DNA of 50,754 nucleotides, from contig CADDYT010000035.1 of NCBI GenBank assembly GCA_902810755.1, positions 1 to 50,754 of the forward strand, read 5' to 3'. The first letter of the stretch is position 1; each line of letters opens with the position of its first letter. This DNA is from Chloroflexota bacterium (GTDB lineage: Bacteria > Chloroflexota > Ktedonobacteria > Ktedonobacterales > Ktedonobacteraceae). The notes under the pieces were generated by a model. The model had not been told where the DNA came from. It was given only the letters and a program-made list of their open reading frames with translations, and ran no database searches. Made by a program: the position numbers and the translations under genes. Positions 29,072-37,610 of the stretch are shown piece after piece.

Positions 29072-29326
29072 CTATTCCGTTTGTCTTACTTGCTGGTGAG
29101 CCTCAAGCTTGATCAATTCCATCAGATATTCGATCACCATATAGCCCTCCAGTTCCTGACGTTCCTCTTCGGTCAACGATCTATCACGCTCAGCATGGAT
29201 CAGTTCATATGCGCGTTCAGCTACCTCAGTAGAGGGATGGAAAGCCACAATTTGTTCAGGGGTGGGATGATGCGCGAGAAAATGCGCAACCTCAGTAGCG
29301 GCCTGTGTTTTAAGAAGCATTGCCAT
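29072..29326 (-). CDS. small conserved acidic protein, unknown function
   Basis: An 84-residue protein with ATEVAHFLAHHPTPEQIVAFHPSTEVAERAYELI, then LTEEERQELEGYMVIEYLMELIKLEAHQ. The LTEEERQELE-x-YMVIEYLMELIK region resembles small helical proteins found in cyanobacteria and Chloroflexota, sometimes beside toxin genes, but no toxin gene is adjacent here. An AGGAG lies about 9 nt before the ATG. A decayed copy of its last ~17 codons occurs at 43270-43325. It is probably co-transcribed with the ThDP-enzyme gene. Confidence 0.6.
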   Translation of the reverse strand: MAMLLKTQAATEVAHFLAHHPTPEQIVAFHPSTEVAERAYELIHAERDRSLTEEERQELEGYMVIEYLMELIKLEAHQQVRQTE

Positions 29327-29535
29327 CTCCTCCTTTTACAACAAAGGATATCACACCCAGAGGTATTGTAACAATTCTGTACTGTACGATACGCCAGGAG
29401 CATACCATAGAAGTGGCTATATTGCAAAAATACGAAATATTATCCAGCAGCACGCGCTTGACGGCATACGGTCAAGAGGGTAGACTTTACAAAGAACAAA
29501 AAGAGGCTACAAGATAGAGCAAGGAAAGCAAGAGA

Positions 29536-29979
29536 GTGGACGAACAAGAGGTTGACCGAATTTACAGGGATTGTACCCGTTTTCTTACCCATCATTACCG
29601 GAAAACGCCACAGCAGATCTTGAGCGAGCTGGCGGAGTTCACAGCGCCGGAATTGAGCGCCGACCGCTAGGGGCAGGGAGAGGTGATCTCAGGCTTTGAG
29701 CAACAGATCGCAGAATTGCCGGGCAAGGAAGCTGCGGTCTTTATGCCGAGCGGGACGATGTGCCAGCAGATTGCGCTGCGCATCTGGTCCGAGCGGCGCG
29801 GCTCTCCTAATGTCGCTTTTCACCCTACCTGCCACCTGGAAATACATGAGCAGCGTGCCTACCAGCGATTGCATCATCTCAACGGCATTTTGCCGGGAGA
29901 GCCACAGCGACTCTTCACGCTTGAAGACGTGAAAAAGGTGGCGGAGCCGATCCTCCTCATTCTACAGCCGAAGGAATAA
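29536..29979 (+). pseudogene. truncated threonine-aldolase-like (beta-eliminating lyase) gene
   Basis: From a GTG at 29536 the frame reads a leader ending in PELSADR, then a TAG at 29668-29670, then GQGEVISGFEQQIAELPGKEAAVFMPSGTMCQQIALRIW and a stretch to the EPILLILQPKE end. This is the N-terminal part of a PLP-dependent L-threonine-aldolase-like protein; relatives have a tyrosine where the TAG stands and continue for about 200 more residues with the PLP lysine. Both the stop and the 3' truncation against the MDR gene (which it overlaps by 23 bp) show it is dead. Confidence 0.75.
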
Positions 29980-30952
29980 GAATAAGCTTGCGGCGGGCAG
30001 AGGCGGCCTGGCGCTGCCATGCCCCGGCGGCTTGCGCGAGCGGCACCATTTCTCGCTCGACGGTGCAGCGACCGGCGGCGGCGTGGGTGAGGATTTCGGT
30101 GAGGGCCTGGGCCTTCTGCTCGTGAGACAGCGCGTTGTTAGTGTAGCCGAGGATGGTGTGCAGGCGACTGCGCAGCGTGGCCGACTCGAAGCGCGCGCTG
30201 GCCCCGGCGGAAGAGCCAAAGTTGACGAGTCGACCCCAGGGAGCCAGTACGCGCAAAGCGGCTTCCGCCGGAAGGCCGCACAGGGGATCGATGACCAGAT
30301 GCAGGGGGCCATCGCAGGCAGCGGCGATGCGCCTGCTGATCTCGTCCACGTCGTCGCCGTTGAGATCGACAACGGCATCGGCGCCCTGCGTGAGCGCGCG
30401 GGCGCGGGCTTGCTCGTCGCGCGTGGCGGCAACCACGCGGCCTGCCCCGAGCAATTTCGCTGCCTGCACGGCCACCTGCCCGACCGCGCCGCTAGCCCCC
30501 AGCACCAGCACCTGCTCCCCCGGTTGCAAGCGCCCACGCCACGTCAGCGCCATCCATGCAGCAATCGCGGAAAGGCCGAGCGCGGCAACAAGATCGGTTT
30601 CGATCTCAGCGGGGAGCGCGAGGGCCGCCGACTCTTCGATGACGCAGTATAGCGCCATGCTGCCATCCCCCGGCTTCATCCCGGCGTCACAACTGAACCA
30701 GACGCGCTGACCGGGCGTGAGGGTATCGGCCTCTATGATAAGGCCAACACCCTGCGTGCCGGGAATATAGGGCAGAGCCGGGGCGCCAAAGTAGGACTTG
30801 CCGGAGGCGCACAGCAAATCTAACGGGCTGATGGGGGCCGCCAGCACCTGTATCAGCGCCTGCCCCTGTCCGCGACGAGGAACAGGCCATTGCAGATATT
30901 CGGGCGGCGTATTGTGCTTGCGCAGCACAGCCGCAGGCATCTCTGCACGCAT
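29957..30952 (-). CDS. zinc-independent MDR-family quinone/alcohol oxidoreductase
   Basis: A 331-residue medium-chain dehydrogenase/reductase. The N-terminal GroES-like domain holds ALIQVLAAPISPLDLLCASG and LPYIPGTQGVGLII. The Rossmann domain holds VLVLGASGAVGQVAVQAAKLLGAGRVVA, which binds NADPH. The zinc-ligand pattern of true alcohol dehydrogenases is not evident, so a quinone- or enone-reductase type is likelier. It is bounded upstream by a small gap and downstream by a pseudogene. The product cannot be tied to a pathway. Confidence 0.88.
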   Translation of the reverse strand: MRAEMPAAVLRKHNTPPEYLQWPVPRRGQGQALIQVLAAPISPLDLLCASGKSYFGAPALPYIPGTQGVGLIIEADTLTPGQRVWFSCDAGMKPGDGSMALYCVIEESAALALPAEIETDLVAALGLSAIAAWMALTWRGRLQPGEQVLVLGASGAVGQVAVQAAKLLGAGRVVAATRDEQARARALTQGADAVVDLNGDDVDEISRRIAAACDGPLHLVIDPLCGLPAEAALRVLAPWGRLVNFGSSAGASARFESATLRSRLHTILGYTNNALSHEQKAQALTEILTHAAAGRCTVEREMVPLAQAAGAWQRQAASARRKLILIPSAVE

Positions 30953-31028
30953 GCTTGTTTCCTTTCCTCAATTATGTTGATTGCTGCGTACCACAGCCGT
31001 GTCATGCCACTACAAACCGACCGGGATA

Positions 31029-31115
31029 TGCCATGCTGAGCGCGAGCGAAGCATCTAAGGCAACCCATTGCTGAGTATGGTGAGATCAGATACTTCGCTC
31101 GCGCTCAGCATGGCA
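31029..31115. repeat. 28-bp inverted repeat after the amidohydrolase gene
   Basis: The arms 31029-31056 and 31088-31115 are complementary with one mismatch (core GCTGAGCGCGAGCGAAG) around 31 nt. It begins 12 nt past the amidohydrolase stop on the minus strand and probably acts as its 3' hairpin. Its sequence differs from the other long hairpins. Confidence 0.6.
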
Positions 31116-31127
31116 CGTCTCTCAGCG

Positions 31128-32606
31128 TTATCCCTGTTCAGATCCCGCGCTCCCCTGCTGCGCGGCCTGCTCTTTTTTCGTGTAAGTGTACGGGTTGTCA
31201 ATCAGTTCGACCACTGCCTTTGCCGGATTCATTGATTCGTTCCAGGCTTGCTCACCCATGCGCGAGCGGGCATACTCAACCGTCTTCGCGACTGCCTGCC
31301 GGGCGGCATTCAAATCAATGCCGAGCAAGCGGTGGTTGTGCTTGACGACCTTACCATCGACCATGACGGTATGCACGTCGCCGCGACCAGCCTGGAAGAC
31401 GACGTGGCCGTAGGGGTGGAGCAGCGGGAACATAACCGGCGACTCATCGTTCTTAATCAGCACGAGGTCGGCCTTCTTGCCGGGGGTGATGCTACCGATG
31501 AGTTTGTCCATACCCAGCGCGCTGGCCCCACCGAGGGTGGCCCAGGTCACTACCTGTTCGGCGCGCAGGTGGGAAAGCATGACGGTCTCGTTGCGACTAT
31601 GCGCTTCCATATGCTCGCGGGCGCGGTCGGCGCTGAGGGTTGAGCGCATGGCCGAAAAGAGGTCGGCGCTCCACCAGACGCTGGTATCCATCGAGAGGGA
31701 GACGGGGATGTTGTGCCGCCGCAGTTGCCAGGTCGGCGGGTAACCTTGACCGGCATTCTGCTCGCTTTCGGAAGAGACCGAGGCATGGCCGCCGGTGGCC
31801 GCGATGCGCTGGTAGGAGTCCTGTGAGAGCGTCGCGGCATGCACATAGATGGTGGAAGGGGTCATGAAGCCGTGTTCGTACATCAAACGGATGCCATTGT
31901 CGTTGGTCGCGCCCCACACACCGGCATGCGTCGTCACAGGCAGGTTGAACTCACGCGCCACCTCGAAGGCCGCCTTTTCGGGGAAGGCCGGATCACCGGT
32001 CACATCGAAGGCCAGTTGCATGCCCAGCCTGTCGCCATGCCCATCGATGCGGCGGCGAATGAAATCGGCGAATTCCGGTGTCTTTGTCCACTGCCAGGGC
32101 GCGCCAAGCAGGTTGCCGTAGGCGAGGACGAAGCGGCCCGGCACCGCTTCCAGCGCGTCAACCGCCGCATCGGCGTATTCGACCGTCTGCAAGCCGTGAG
32201 ACCAGTCAACCGTTGTAGTGACTCCGGCGTCAACGGCTTCGATGGCTGAGAGCAGGTTGCCAGCATAAATGTCTTCGGGGCGGAAAATTTTGCCCCAGTT
32301 CAGGTAATAGAACTGGAAATAGTTCGTGAGCGTCCAGTCGGCGCCAAAGCCGCGCAGGGCGGTCTGCCACATGTGACGGTGCGTGTCCACCATCCCCGGC
32401 ATGAGAATGCCGCCGCTCGCGTCAACCTCCACAGCATCATCTGGCACAGCCAACTGCTGCCCGACGGCAGCGATACGGTCATTGACAACGAGAACATCGC
32501 CATTCTCAACCACGCCGGTCGAGGGGTCAATGGTCAGCACAGTGGCGTTACGAAATACGACGGGTCGTCCTGATGAGAAAGAATTACTGTCTGCGTTCTG
32601 GCTCAT
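31128..32606 (-). CDS. metal-dependent amidohydrolase (deaminase type)
   Basis: A 492-residue enzyme of the ATZ/TRZ-cytosine-deaminase-like branch of the amidohydrolases. The first metal site is VDTHRHMWQTAL, with further ligands in VTTHAGVWGA and VHAATLS and the SLSMDTSVWW region. These hydrolyse C-N bonds of heterocycles or amino compounds. The substrate is not readable, and the T-H-R-H form of the first motif differs from the common T-H-x-H(F). ATG 32606 has GAGG 8 nt upstream; a GTG at 32615 abuts that site. Its promoter carries the same operator as the CoA-transferase operon, tying it to that pathway. Confidence 0.85.
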   Translation of the reverse strand: MSQNADSNSFSSGRPVVFRNATVLTIDPSTGVVENGDVLVVNDRIAAVGQQLAVPDDAVEVDASGGILMPGMVDTHRHMWQTALRGFGADWTLTNYFQFYYLNWGKIFRPEDIYAGNLLSAIEAVDAGVTTTVDWSHGLQTVEYADAAVDALEAVPGRFVLAYGNLLGAPWQWTKTPEFADFIRRRIDGHGDRLGMQLAFDVTGDPAFPEKAAFEVAREFNLPVTTHAGVWGATNDNGIRLMYEHGFMTPSTIYVHAATLSQDSYQRIAATGGHASVSSESEQNAGQGYPPTWQLRRHNIPVSLSMDTSVWWSADLFSAMRSTLSADRAREHMEAHSRNETVMLSHLRAEQVVTWATLGGASALGMDKLIGSITPGKKADLVLIKNDESPVMFPLLHPYGHVVFQAGRGDVHTVMVDGKVVKHNHRLLGIDLNAARQAVAKTVEYARSRMGEQAWNESMNPAKAVVELIDNPYTYTKKEQAAQQGSAGSEQG

Positions 32607-32762
32607 GTTGCTCACCTCGTTGTGTCCCGGCTAACACGACGTGATACAAAGCAGGCCGACCGCGTGGCACCCGCCAGAGACCTGTCATTTCCTGCTTTCT
32701 TCCCTGTCCGCTAGCCCTGTATAATCCCGACTTTCAAAAGGCTACCAGAAGTCATGAATGCT

Positions 32763-32785
32763 GTCCGTCAGACGGACAAGTGTCC
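32763..32785 (-). promoter_or_regulatory. composite operator O1, amidohydrolase promoter
   Basis: Read toward the amidohydrolase gene it is GGAC-N4-GTCCGT-N3-ACGGAC, a perfect 6+6 inverted repeat with a third half-site at fixed distance. It starts 9 nt downstream of the -10 box, a repressor position. 19 of 23 bases match O2 at 34454-34476 in the same orientation relative to its gene. Confidence 0.75.
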
Positions 32786-32794
32786 ACTGCACAC

Positions 32795-32823
32795 ATATTA
32801 TCCGATTGGTTGGGCTATGTCAA
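32795..32823 (-). promoter_or_regulatory. promoter of the amidohydrolase gene
   Basis: On the minus strand TTGACA (32823-32818), a 17-nt spacer and TAATAT (32800-32795). The transcript would begin inside or beside operator O1 and have a leader of about 180 nt. Confidence 0.75.
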
Positions 32824-32893
32824 GAATATCATCTGACAGGGGTTATTGAAAAGGTTGTAGGGCGAATTGATTGCGGTCGCCGGGGTAGGGCCA

Positions 32894-32957
32894 GTCGGTC
32901 ACAATTGATTGCGACCGACAATTTGAGGTTGACACGCAATGCCAACGCCCATATGAT
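32894..32957 (+). promoter_or_regulatory. promoter of the SRPBCC gene with an upstream inverted repeat
   Basis: TTGACA (32929-32934), a 17-nt spacer and TATGAT (32952-32957). Just upstream is GTCGGTC-N12-GACCGAC (32894-32919), an inverted repeat related to but distinct from the GTCCGT-N3-ACGGAC operators. Its position upstream of the -35 suits an activator. Confidence 0.65.
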
Positions 32958-32993
32958 AACTGGAAACCGTTCCCGAAGCGAAAGGATACGTCC

Positions 32994-33482
32994 ATGACAG
33001 ATACACACTCGCGCACCAGTACGCGAAACTCGAAATTTATCAAGGCAAGGCCCGAAGTTCTCTATCGAGCCTTTACCAATCCCGCTGCTCTGGCCGTCTG
33101 GCTTGCGCCCGGAGACATGACCGGCGAAACCCATACTTTCGACTACCGGGTCGGCGGAGGGTATCAGATGCCGCTATATTATCCCGCATCCGAAACAAGC
33201 TCGCGAGGGAAGATTGCTAAGAGGGAAGATAGATATACGGCGCGCTTTGTGGAACTTACACCACCAGAAAGAATCGTCGAAGCGATTACCTTTGATTCGA
33301 CCGATCTCGCTTTCGCGGGAGAGATGACGATGGCGGTCACATTTGAGGCCGAAGGCGATGGAACAATAGTATCTATCGAATTCAAGGATATTCCACCGGG
33401 CATTCGACCGGCGGACAATGAGGAGGGAACGCGGGAGACGCTTGAGAAACTGGCTCGCTATGGCGAGCAGGGAGCCGTCTAG
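32994..33482 (+). CDS. SRPBCC/AHSA1-domain protein
   Basis: A 162-residue START-like domain: FIKARPEVLYRAFTNPAALAVWLAPGDMTGE, then DYRVGGGYQMPLYY and RIVEAITFDSTD, with EGDGTIVSIEFKDIPPGIRPADNEEGTRETLEKLARYGE at the end. AHSA1-like proteins form hydrophobic cavities binding small ligands. AAAGGA lies 8 nt before the ATG. It sits between the amidohydrolase and the IclR gene, about 100 nt before the latter and probably co-transcribed. A ligand-binding or accessory role in the cluster is inference. Confidence 0.88.
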   Translation: MTDTHSRTSTRNSKFIKARPEVLYRAFTNPAALAVWLAPGDMTGETHTFDYRVGGGYQMPLYYPASETSSRGKIAKREDRYTARFVELTPPERIVEAITFDSTDLAFAGEMTMAVTFEAEGDGTIVSIEFKDIPPGIRPADNEEGTRETLEKLARYGEQGAV

Positions 33483-33583
33483 ACAGCATGGCAGCGTTTC
33501 TGTTACCATGAGTGCAGCGAAAAGAGCCTGTATGTACCAGCACACAGTGCCTGGAATGGGCTGTTATGCCAGAAGGAGAGACG

Positions 33584-34414
33584 ATGCGCGGCGAGACAGG
33601 ACCCGACTTCATCGAGGCGCTGGCGCGCGGCCTGGATGTCATCCGGGCGTTTGAACCCAACCGACCAATTATGACGCTGAGCGAGGTGGCGGCTGCCACC
33701 GGGCTGGCCCGCCCGACGGCGCGGCGCATGCTGCTCACCCTGGAGAAACTGGGCTATGTGCGCAGCGCGCAGGGCGGGTTCGCGCTCACACCGCGCGTGC
33801 TTGAGCTTGGCATGGCCTACATTGGCTCGACCAACATCTGGGATATCGCGCGCCCGCATATGGAACGGCTGGTGCGATGCACGGGCGAATCCTCGTCGCT
33901 CGCCCAGCTTGACGGCTCCGATATCGTCTACGTGGCGCGCGTGGCCGTGCCGAAGATTATCACGCTGGCAGTGACGATTGGCACGCGCTTCCCGGCCCTT
34001 CAGACCTCGCTGGGCAAGGTGCTGCTCGCCGCACTGCCGCCGGACGAACTGGAACGAGTCCTCGCCCTGCCGAGCCGCTCCGGTATCGCACCCCTCTGGC
34101 GGCCTGGCCCAGAAGAGCGCGACCGCGTGCTATGCGAGGTGCGCGCACAGGGCTGGGCGCTCACCGACGAACACCTGGCATACGGCATTCGCTCGATTGC
34201 CGCCCCCGTGCGCGACGGCAACAATCAGGTCATTACCGCGCTCAACGTCAGCGTTCATGCCGCCGAAACCAGCATTGAGAAACTGACCGGAGAGTACCTG
34301 CCGCTGCTCTTGCAGACCGCCGCCGCCATCAGCGCCGACTGGGCGCGCTGGCAGAGCAGGCCGCAGATAACACTCGGCGCCAGCCCGGTCGGCACAGCTC
34401 CGCCTTTCCCTTGA
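33584..34414 (+). CDS. IclR family transcriptional regulator
   Basis: A 276-residue regulator. The winged helix at residues about 7-65 contains MTLSEVAAATGLARPTARRMLLTLEKLGYV. The effector-binding domain, about 80-255, includes SSSLAQLDGSDIVYVARV, TRFPALQTSLGKVLLAALP and DEHLAYGIRSIAAPVRD, as in PcaR/PcaU-type regulators of aromatic catabolism. ATG 33584 has AGAAGGAG 5 nt upstream and starts the conserved part better than 33512 or 33566. It lies between the two operons that share the GTCCGT-N3-ACGGAC operators and is their most likely regulator. The promoter of the next operon overlaps its stop codon. Confidence 0.92.
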   Translation: MRGETGPDFIEALARGLDVIRAFEPNRPIMTLSEVAAATGLARPTARRMLLTLEKLGYVRSAQGGFALTPRVLELGMAYIGSTNIWDIARPHMERLVRCTGESSSLAQLDGSDIVYVARVAVPKIITLAVTIGTRFPALQTSLGKVLLAALPPDELERVLALPSRSGIAPLWRPGPEERDRVLCEVRAQGWALTDEHLAYGIRSIAAPVRDGNNQVITALNVSVHAAETSIEKLTGEYLPLLLQTAAAISADWARWQSRPQITLGASPVGTAPPFP

Positions 34415-34439
34415 CATCGCTTTGAATGTCTACTATACT
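34411..34439 (+). promoter_or_regulatory. promoter of the CoA-transferase/ligAB operon
   Basis: TTGACA (34411-34416, over the iclR stop), a 17-nt spacer and TATACT (34434-34439). Leader about 160 nt to the first gene, with operator O2 inside it. Confidence 0.75.
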
Positions 34440-34453
34440 TATTTTATCTTAGC

Positions 34454-34476
34454 GGACAATCGTCCGTATAACGGAC
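34454..34476 (+). promoter_or_regulatory. composite operator O2, CoA-transferase operon
   Basis: GGAC-N4-GTCCGT-N3-ACGGAC, identical in layout to O1 and in the same orientation relative to its gene, 14 nt downstream of the -10 box. The site predicts repression that is lifted by a pathway ligand. Confidence 0.75.
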
Positions 34477-34607
34477 AGTTTCAATTCTCAACGGGAGGCC
34501 AGGAAAAAGTTTGACTCCACTCCAGTTGCTTCCCTATGGGGACGGGTATATCATCACATGCGAAAAGGTTATATGTAAAGGCACCAGGAAGCGGAGGCGC
34601 AAACCGT

Positions 34608-35810
34608 ATGCCAGAGCAGGATAACGAGCCAACCATACAGGAAGCTGAAAGGCAGCCCGGCCCTCTTGATGGCCTGCTGGTCGCCGACTTTTCACGGGTT
34701 CTCGCCGGCCCTTACTGCACCATGCTGCTCGGCGATCTCGGCGCGACGGTGATTAAGGTGGAAAGCCCGGCAGGCGATGACACGCGCAACTGGCTGCCGC
34801 CGGAACGTGATGGCGTCGCCACCTACTACATGGCAATCAACCGCAACAAACGCTCGATCACCCTCAACTTTAACGATCCGGCAGATCTGCAACTGGCCCA
34901 CGAACTGGCGGCGCGCGCCGATGTCTTCATTCAGAACTTCAAGCCCGGCGGCCTCAAACGCTTCGGCCTGGACTACGAATCGGTTCAGCAGCGCAATCCG
35001 TCCATTATCTACGCATCCATCAGCGGCTTCGGCACGGCAGGAGGAGCCTCGCTGCCCGGCTATGACCTCATCGTGCAGGCCATGTCCGGGCTGATGAGCC
35101 TGACCGGCGACCCTGACGGCCCGGCCTACCGCTCCGGCATCTCGGTCTTCGATGTCATGGCCGGCCTGCACACCACCATCGGCATTCTGGCTGCCCTCAA
35201 CCACCGCAACCAGACAGGGGAGGGCCAGCATGTAGAAACCAGCTTATTTGCGACGGCGCTCTCCGGCATGGTCAACCAGACTACCGCCTATGTCGCAGGC
35301 GGCGTCATCCCACACCGCATGGGCAACGCTCATCCCAGCCTCTTCCCCTACGAATCGCTGCCAACGGCTGATCTGGACCTGATTATCGCCGCTGGCAACG
35401 ATGGACAGTTCAGCAAGCTCTGCGAGGTTCTCGGCGTGCCAGCATTGCCGCAGGATCCCAGGTTCGCGCACACAAAAGACCGCACGCGCAACCGCGAGGC
35501 TCTGCGTCCACTGCTGGTCGAGCGGCTGCGCACAAAATCTGCCAACGAATGGTTTCGCCTGTTGAGCGCAGCTGGCGTTCCCTGCGGCCCCATCAACGAC
35601 GTGGAGGGCGGCGTCACCTTCGCTCGCGAAATCGGTCTCAACCCCGTCGTCGAGGTTGGCAGCGGGGAACATGCTGTACCAATGGTTCGTCATCCAATCA
35701 CGTTCTCACGAACGCCGCCGCGCTACGAGCTGCCGCCCCCGGCGCTCGGCCAGGATAATGAGGAAATTCGCGCCTGGCTCAGTCAGCCATCGGCGCGAAG
35801 AACAAAATAG
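34608..35810 (+). CDS. CaiB/BaiF-type (family III) CoA-transferase
   Basis: A 400-residue enzyme, the normal length. It has the family start GLLVADFSRVLAGPYCTMLLGDLGATVIKVESPAGDDTR, then YYMAINRNKRSITLNF and RADVFIQNFKPG. The catalytic aspartate region appears as ISVFDVMAGLHTTIGILAAL. Family III enzymes move CoA between carboxylic acids such as succinate, oxalate or citramalate. ATG 34608 has GGAGG 10 nt upstream; an upstream ATG at 34536 has none. It is first in the operon and 11 nt before the citryl-CoA-lyase-like gene, suggesting that it makes the CoA thioester which that enzyme splits. Confidence 0.9.
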   Translation: MPEQDNEPTIQEAERQPGPLDGLLVADFSRVLAGPYCTMLLGDLGATVIKVESPAGDDTRNWLPPERDGVATYYMAINRNKRSITLNFNDPADLQLAHELAARADVFIQNFKPGGLKRFGLDYESVQQRNPSIIYASISGFGTAGGASLPGYDLIVQAMSGLMSLTGDPDGPAYRSGISVFDVMAGLHTTIGILAALNHRNQTGEGQHVETSLFATALSGMVNQTTAYVAGGVIPHRMGNAHPSLFPYESLPTADLDLIIAAGNDGQFSKLCEVLGVPALPQDPRFAHTKDRTRNREALRPLLVERLRTKSANEWFRLLSAAGVPCGPINDVEGGVTFAREIGLNPVVEVGSGEHAVPMVRHPITFSRTPPRYELPPPALGQDNEEIRAWLSQPSARRTK

Positions 35811-35821
35811 AGAAGGGAATT

Positions 35822-36616
35822 ATGGAATATCCAACCGGAATCGGGACATCCAATGCGACCAGCATTTCGCTGCTGGGCCACGACCTGGCAGGCGAACTGA
35901 TGGGTAAAGTGGGATTTGGCGAACTGGCGCTCTGGCTCGCCACACAGCAGCGACCGACGCCGCAGCAGGTGCGCGTCTTCGAGGCCGTGCTGGTCTCGCT
36001 GGCCGATCACGGCTTCACCCCCACCGCCATCGCCGCGCGTCTGACGCTCTATAGCGCGCCCGACGCGCTGCAAGGGGCCATGGCTGCCGGTCTGCTGGGC
36101 GGCGGCTCGCGCTTCCTCGGCGTGACCGAAGACACCGGTCGCTTTCTCGCCGACGTGCTGGCAAGCGTCGAAGGGCCTCTGCCAGAGACGGATGAGCAAT
36201 GGGACGAACTCGCCCGCCGCGCCGTCAGCCAGCAGCGGGCCGCCGGCCGCTTTGTGCCGGGACTGGGCCATCCGGTGCATAAGGTGGCAGACCCGCGTAC
36301 AGCCGTCATCATTGAAATTGCAGAGCAGGAGGGCCTGCGCGGGCCGCATCTGCGCCTGTTCGAGGCCATCGGGCGCGTGCATCCCGAAATACTCGGCCGC
36401 AAACTGCCGCTTAACGGCGCGGGAGTCGCCGGGGCCGCACTGGCCGATCTGGGATTGCCGCCGGAGTTGCTGCGCGGCGTGGCCCTGCTCGCCCGTGCTG
36501 CGGGACTGCTCGGCCACCTTGCCGAAGAAATGCGCCATCCCATCGCGCCCGCTATTTATGCCAGCGTCGACCGCAACGCCGTCTATCAGTCTCAATCCCG
36601 GACGGGAGATCAATAA
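35822..36616 (+). CDS. citryl-CoA lyase-like, short citrate-synthase-fold protein
   Basis: A 264-residue protein with only the C-terminal catalytic part of the citrate synthase fold. TLYSAPDALQGAMAAGLLGGGSRFLG corresponds to the region with the first active-site histidine (here no histidine is seen). PGLGHPVHKVADPRT and KLPLNGAGVAGAALADLGLP hold the later histidine and substrate residues. Such short forms are annotated as citryl-CoA lyases and split 3-hydroxy-3-carboxyacyl-CoAs into acetyl-CoA and an oxoacid. AAGGGA precedes the ATG. Placement between a CoA-transferase and LigAB suggests cleavage of a ring-fission-derived tertiary hydroxy acid; the true substrate is unknown. Confidence 0.82.
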   Translation: MEYPTGIGTSNATSISLLGHDLAGELMGKVGFGELALWLATQQRPTPQQVRVFEAVLVSLADHGFTPTAIAARLTLYSAPDALQGAMAAGLLGGGSRFLGVTEDTGRFLADVLASVEGPLPETDEQWDELARRAVSQQRAAGRFVPGLGHPVHKVADPRTAVIIEIAEQEGLRGPHLRLFEAIGRVHPEILGRKLPLNGAGVAGAALADLGLPPELLRGVALLARAAGLLGHLAEEMRHPIAPAIYASVDRNAVYQSQSRTGDQ

Positions 36617-36749
36617 AGAAACTGGTTCCTGCTGCTTGTCGGCAGGGGCAGTATACCACCAGATGTAACAGGCCAGTGCAAAGGCACCGGCTCAATCCAG
36701 TACTTGCCTGCGCTGCATGCAGGCCACGCGCAAAGGAGGGATTGGAAGC

Positions 36750-37610
36750 ATGGCAAACATTGTCGCTGTCCTCGCCACCACACACCATCCGTTTTTCTAT
36801 CGCGCCAGTACCGCGCCGCCGGAAGAAAGGCCCGATTTCGCCGATGAGTGGGTTCGCAAGGTACTGGCCTACCGCGAGACCTTGACACGGGCCAGACCGG
36901 ATGTGCTGGTCATGGTCGGCTCCGACCATTTCCACCAGCTTTTCTATGACAACATGCCGCAGTTCCTCATCGGCAAAGCGCCGTTCTATGACGCGAACTA
37001 CTACAACGAGGAACGCGAGTTTGGCCTGCCGCGCATGCGGCTCAAGGGGCACGAAGAACTCTCAGCCTACCTGCTGCGCGCCGGACTGGACGCCGGGTTC
37101 GATTTCGCCTTCAGCAACGAACTGCGCGTCGATCACAGCATCACCTGCCCCATCATTACGACACGCCCGCAGGCAGACCTGCCCATCGTTCCCATCTATA
37201 CCAACATCTTCGCGCCGCCGCTGCCGCAGCCCTGGCGTTTCGTGGAACTGGGCCGCACTCTGCGCCGCCTTCTGGAAGCGTGGCCCGGCGATGAGCGAGT
37301 TGCCGTCATCGGCACCGGCCATCTCTCCCTTGAGCTTGGCGGCCCTCGCCAGTTCGGCCCTCACGGCCCCGACCCGGAGTTTGACCGTAAAGCCGTGGAG
37401 TGGATCGCTTCCGGCGATATTGAAGGCGCCCTGCGTGAAGTCACGCTCGATAGCCTCTGGCTGCCCGGCAACGCCACTCATGGCTTCCTCGACTTCATGC
37501 TGATGATGGGCGTCGCCGGAGAAGTCAAAGCCGATTACGTCGACTCGCTCGACCTGTTCCATACGATGGAGGCGTATTTCACCTGGTACCCGAAAGGGGT
37601 GGACGCATGA
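36750..37610 (+). CDS. class III extradiol ring-cleavage dioxygenase, LigB subunit
   Basis: A 286-residue LigB-superfamily protein. Candidate Fe(II) ligands are His12 (ATTHHPFF) and His60 or His62 (VGSDHFHQLF). HSITCPIITT is near residue 130, and IGTGHLSLELGGPRQFG contains the likely catalytic histidine. It cleaves catecholic rings next to the hydroxyls, as with protocatechuate 4,5- or gallate dioxygenases. ATG 36750 has AAAGGAGG about 10 nt upstream. Its stop overlaps the LigA start (ATGA), so the two subunits are made together. The exact ring substrate cannot be read from sequence. Confidence 0.88.
   Translation: MANIVAVLATTHHPFFYRASTAPPEERPDFADEWVRKVLAYRETLTRARPDVLVMVGSDHFHQLFYDNMPQFLIGKAPFYDANYYNEEREFGLPRMRLKGHEELSAYLLRAGLDAGFDFAFSNELRVDHSITCPIITTRPQADLPIVPIYTNIFAPPLPQPWRFVELGRTLRRLLEAWPGDERVAVIGTGHLSLELGGPRQFGPHGPDPEFDRKAVEWIASGDIEGALREVTLDSLWLPGNATHGFLDFMLMMGVAGEVKADYVDSLDLFHTMEAYFTWYPKGVDA

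Noticed and set aside
35822..36616. Full-length citrate synthase
   Set aside because: At 264 residues it lacks the N-terminal large-domain part, and the region expected to carry the first active-site histidine shows none, so the short lyase-like class fits better.
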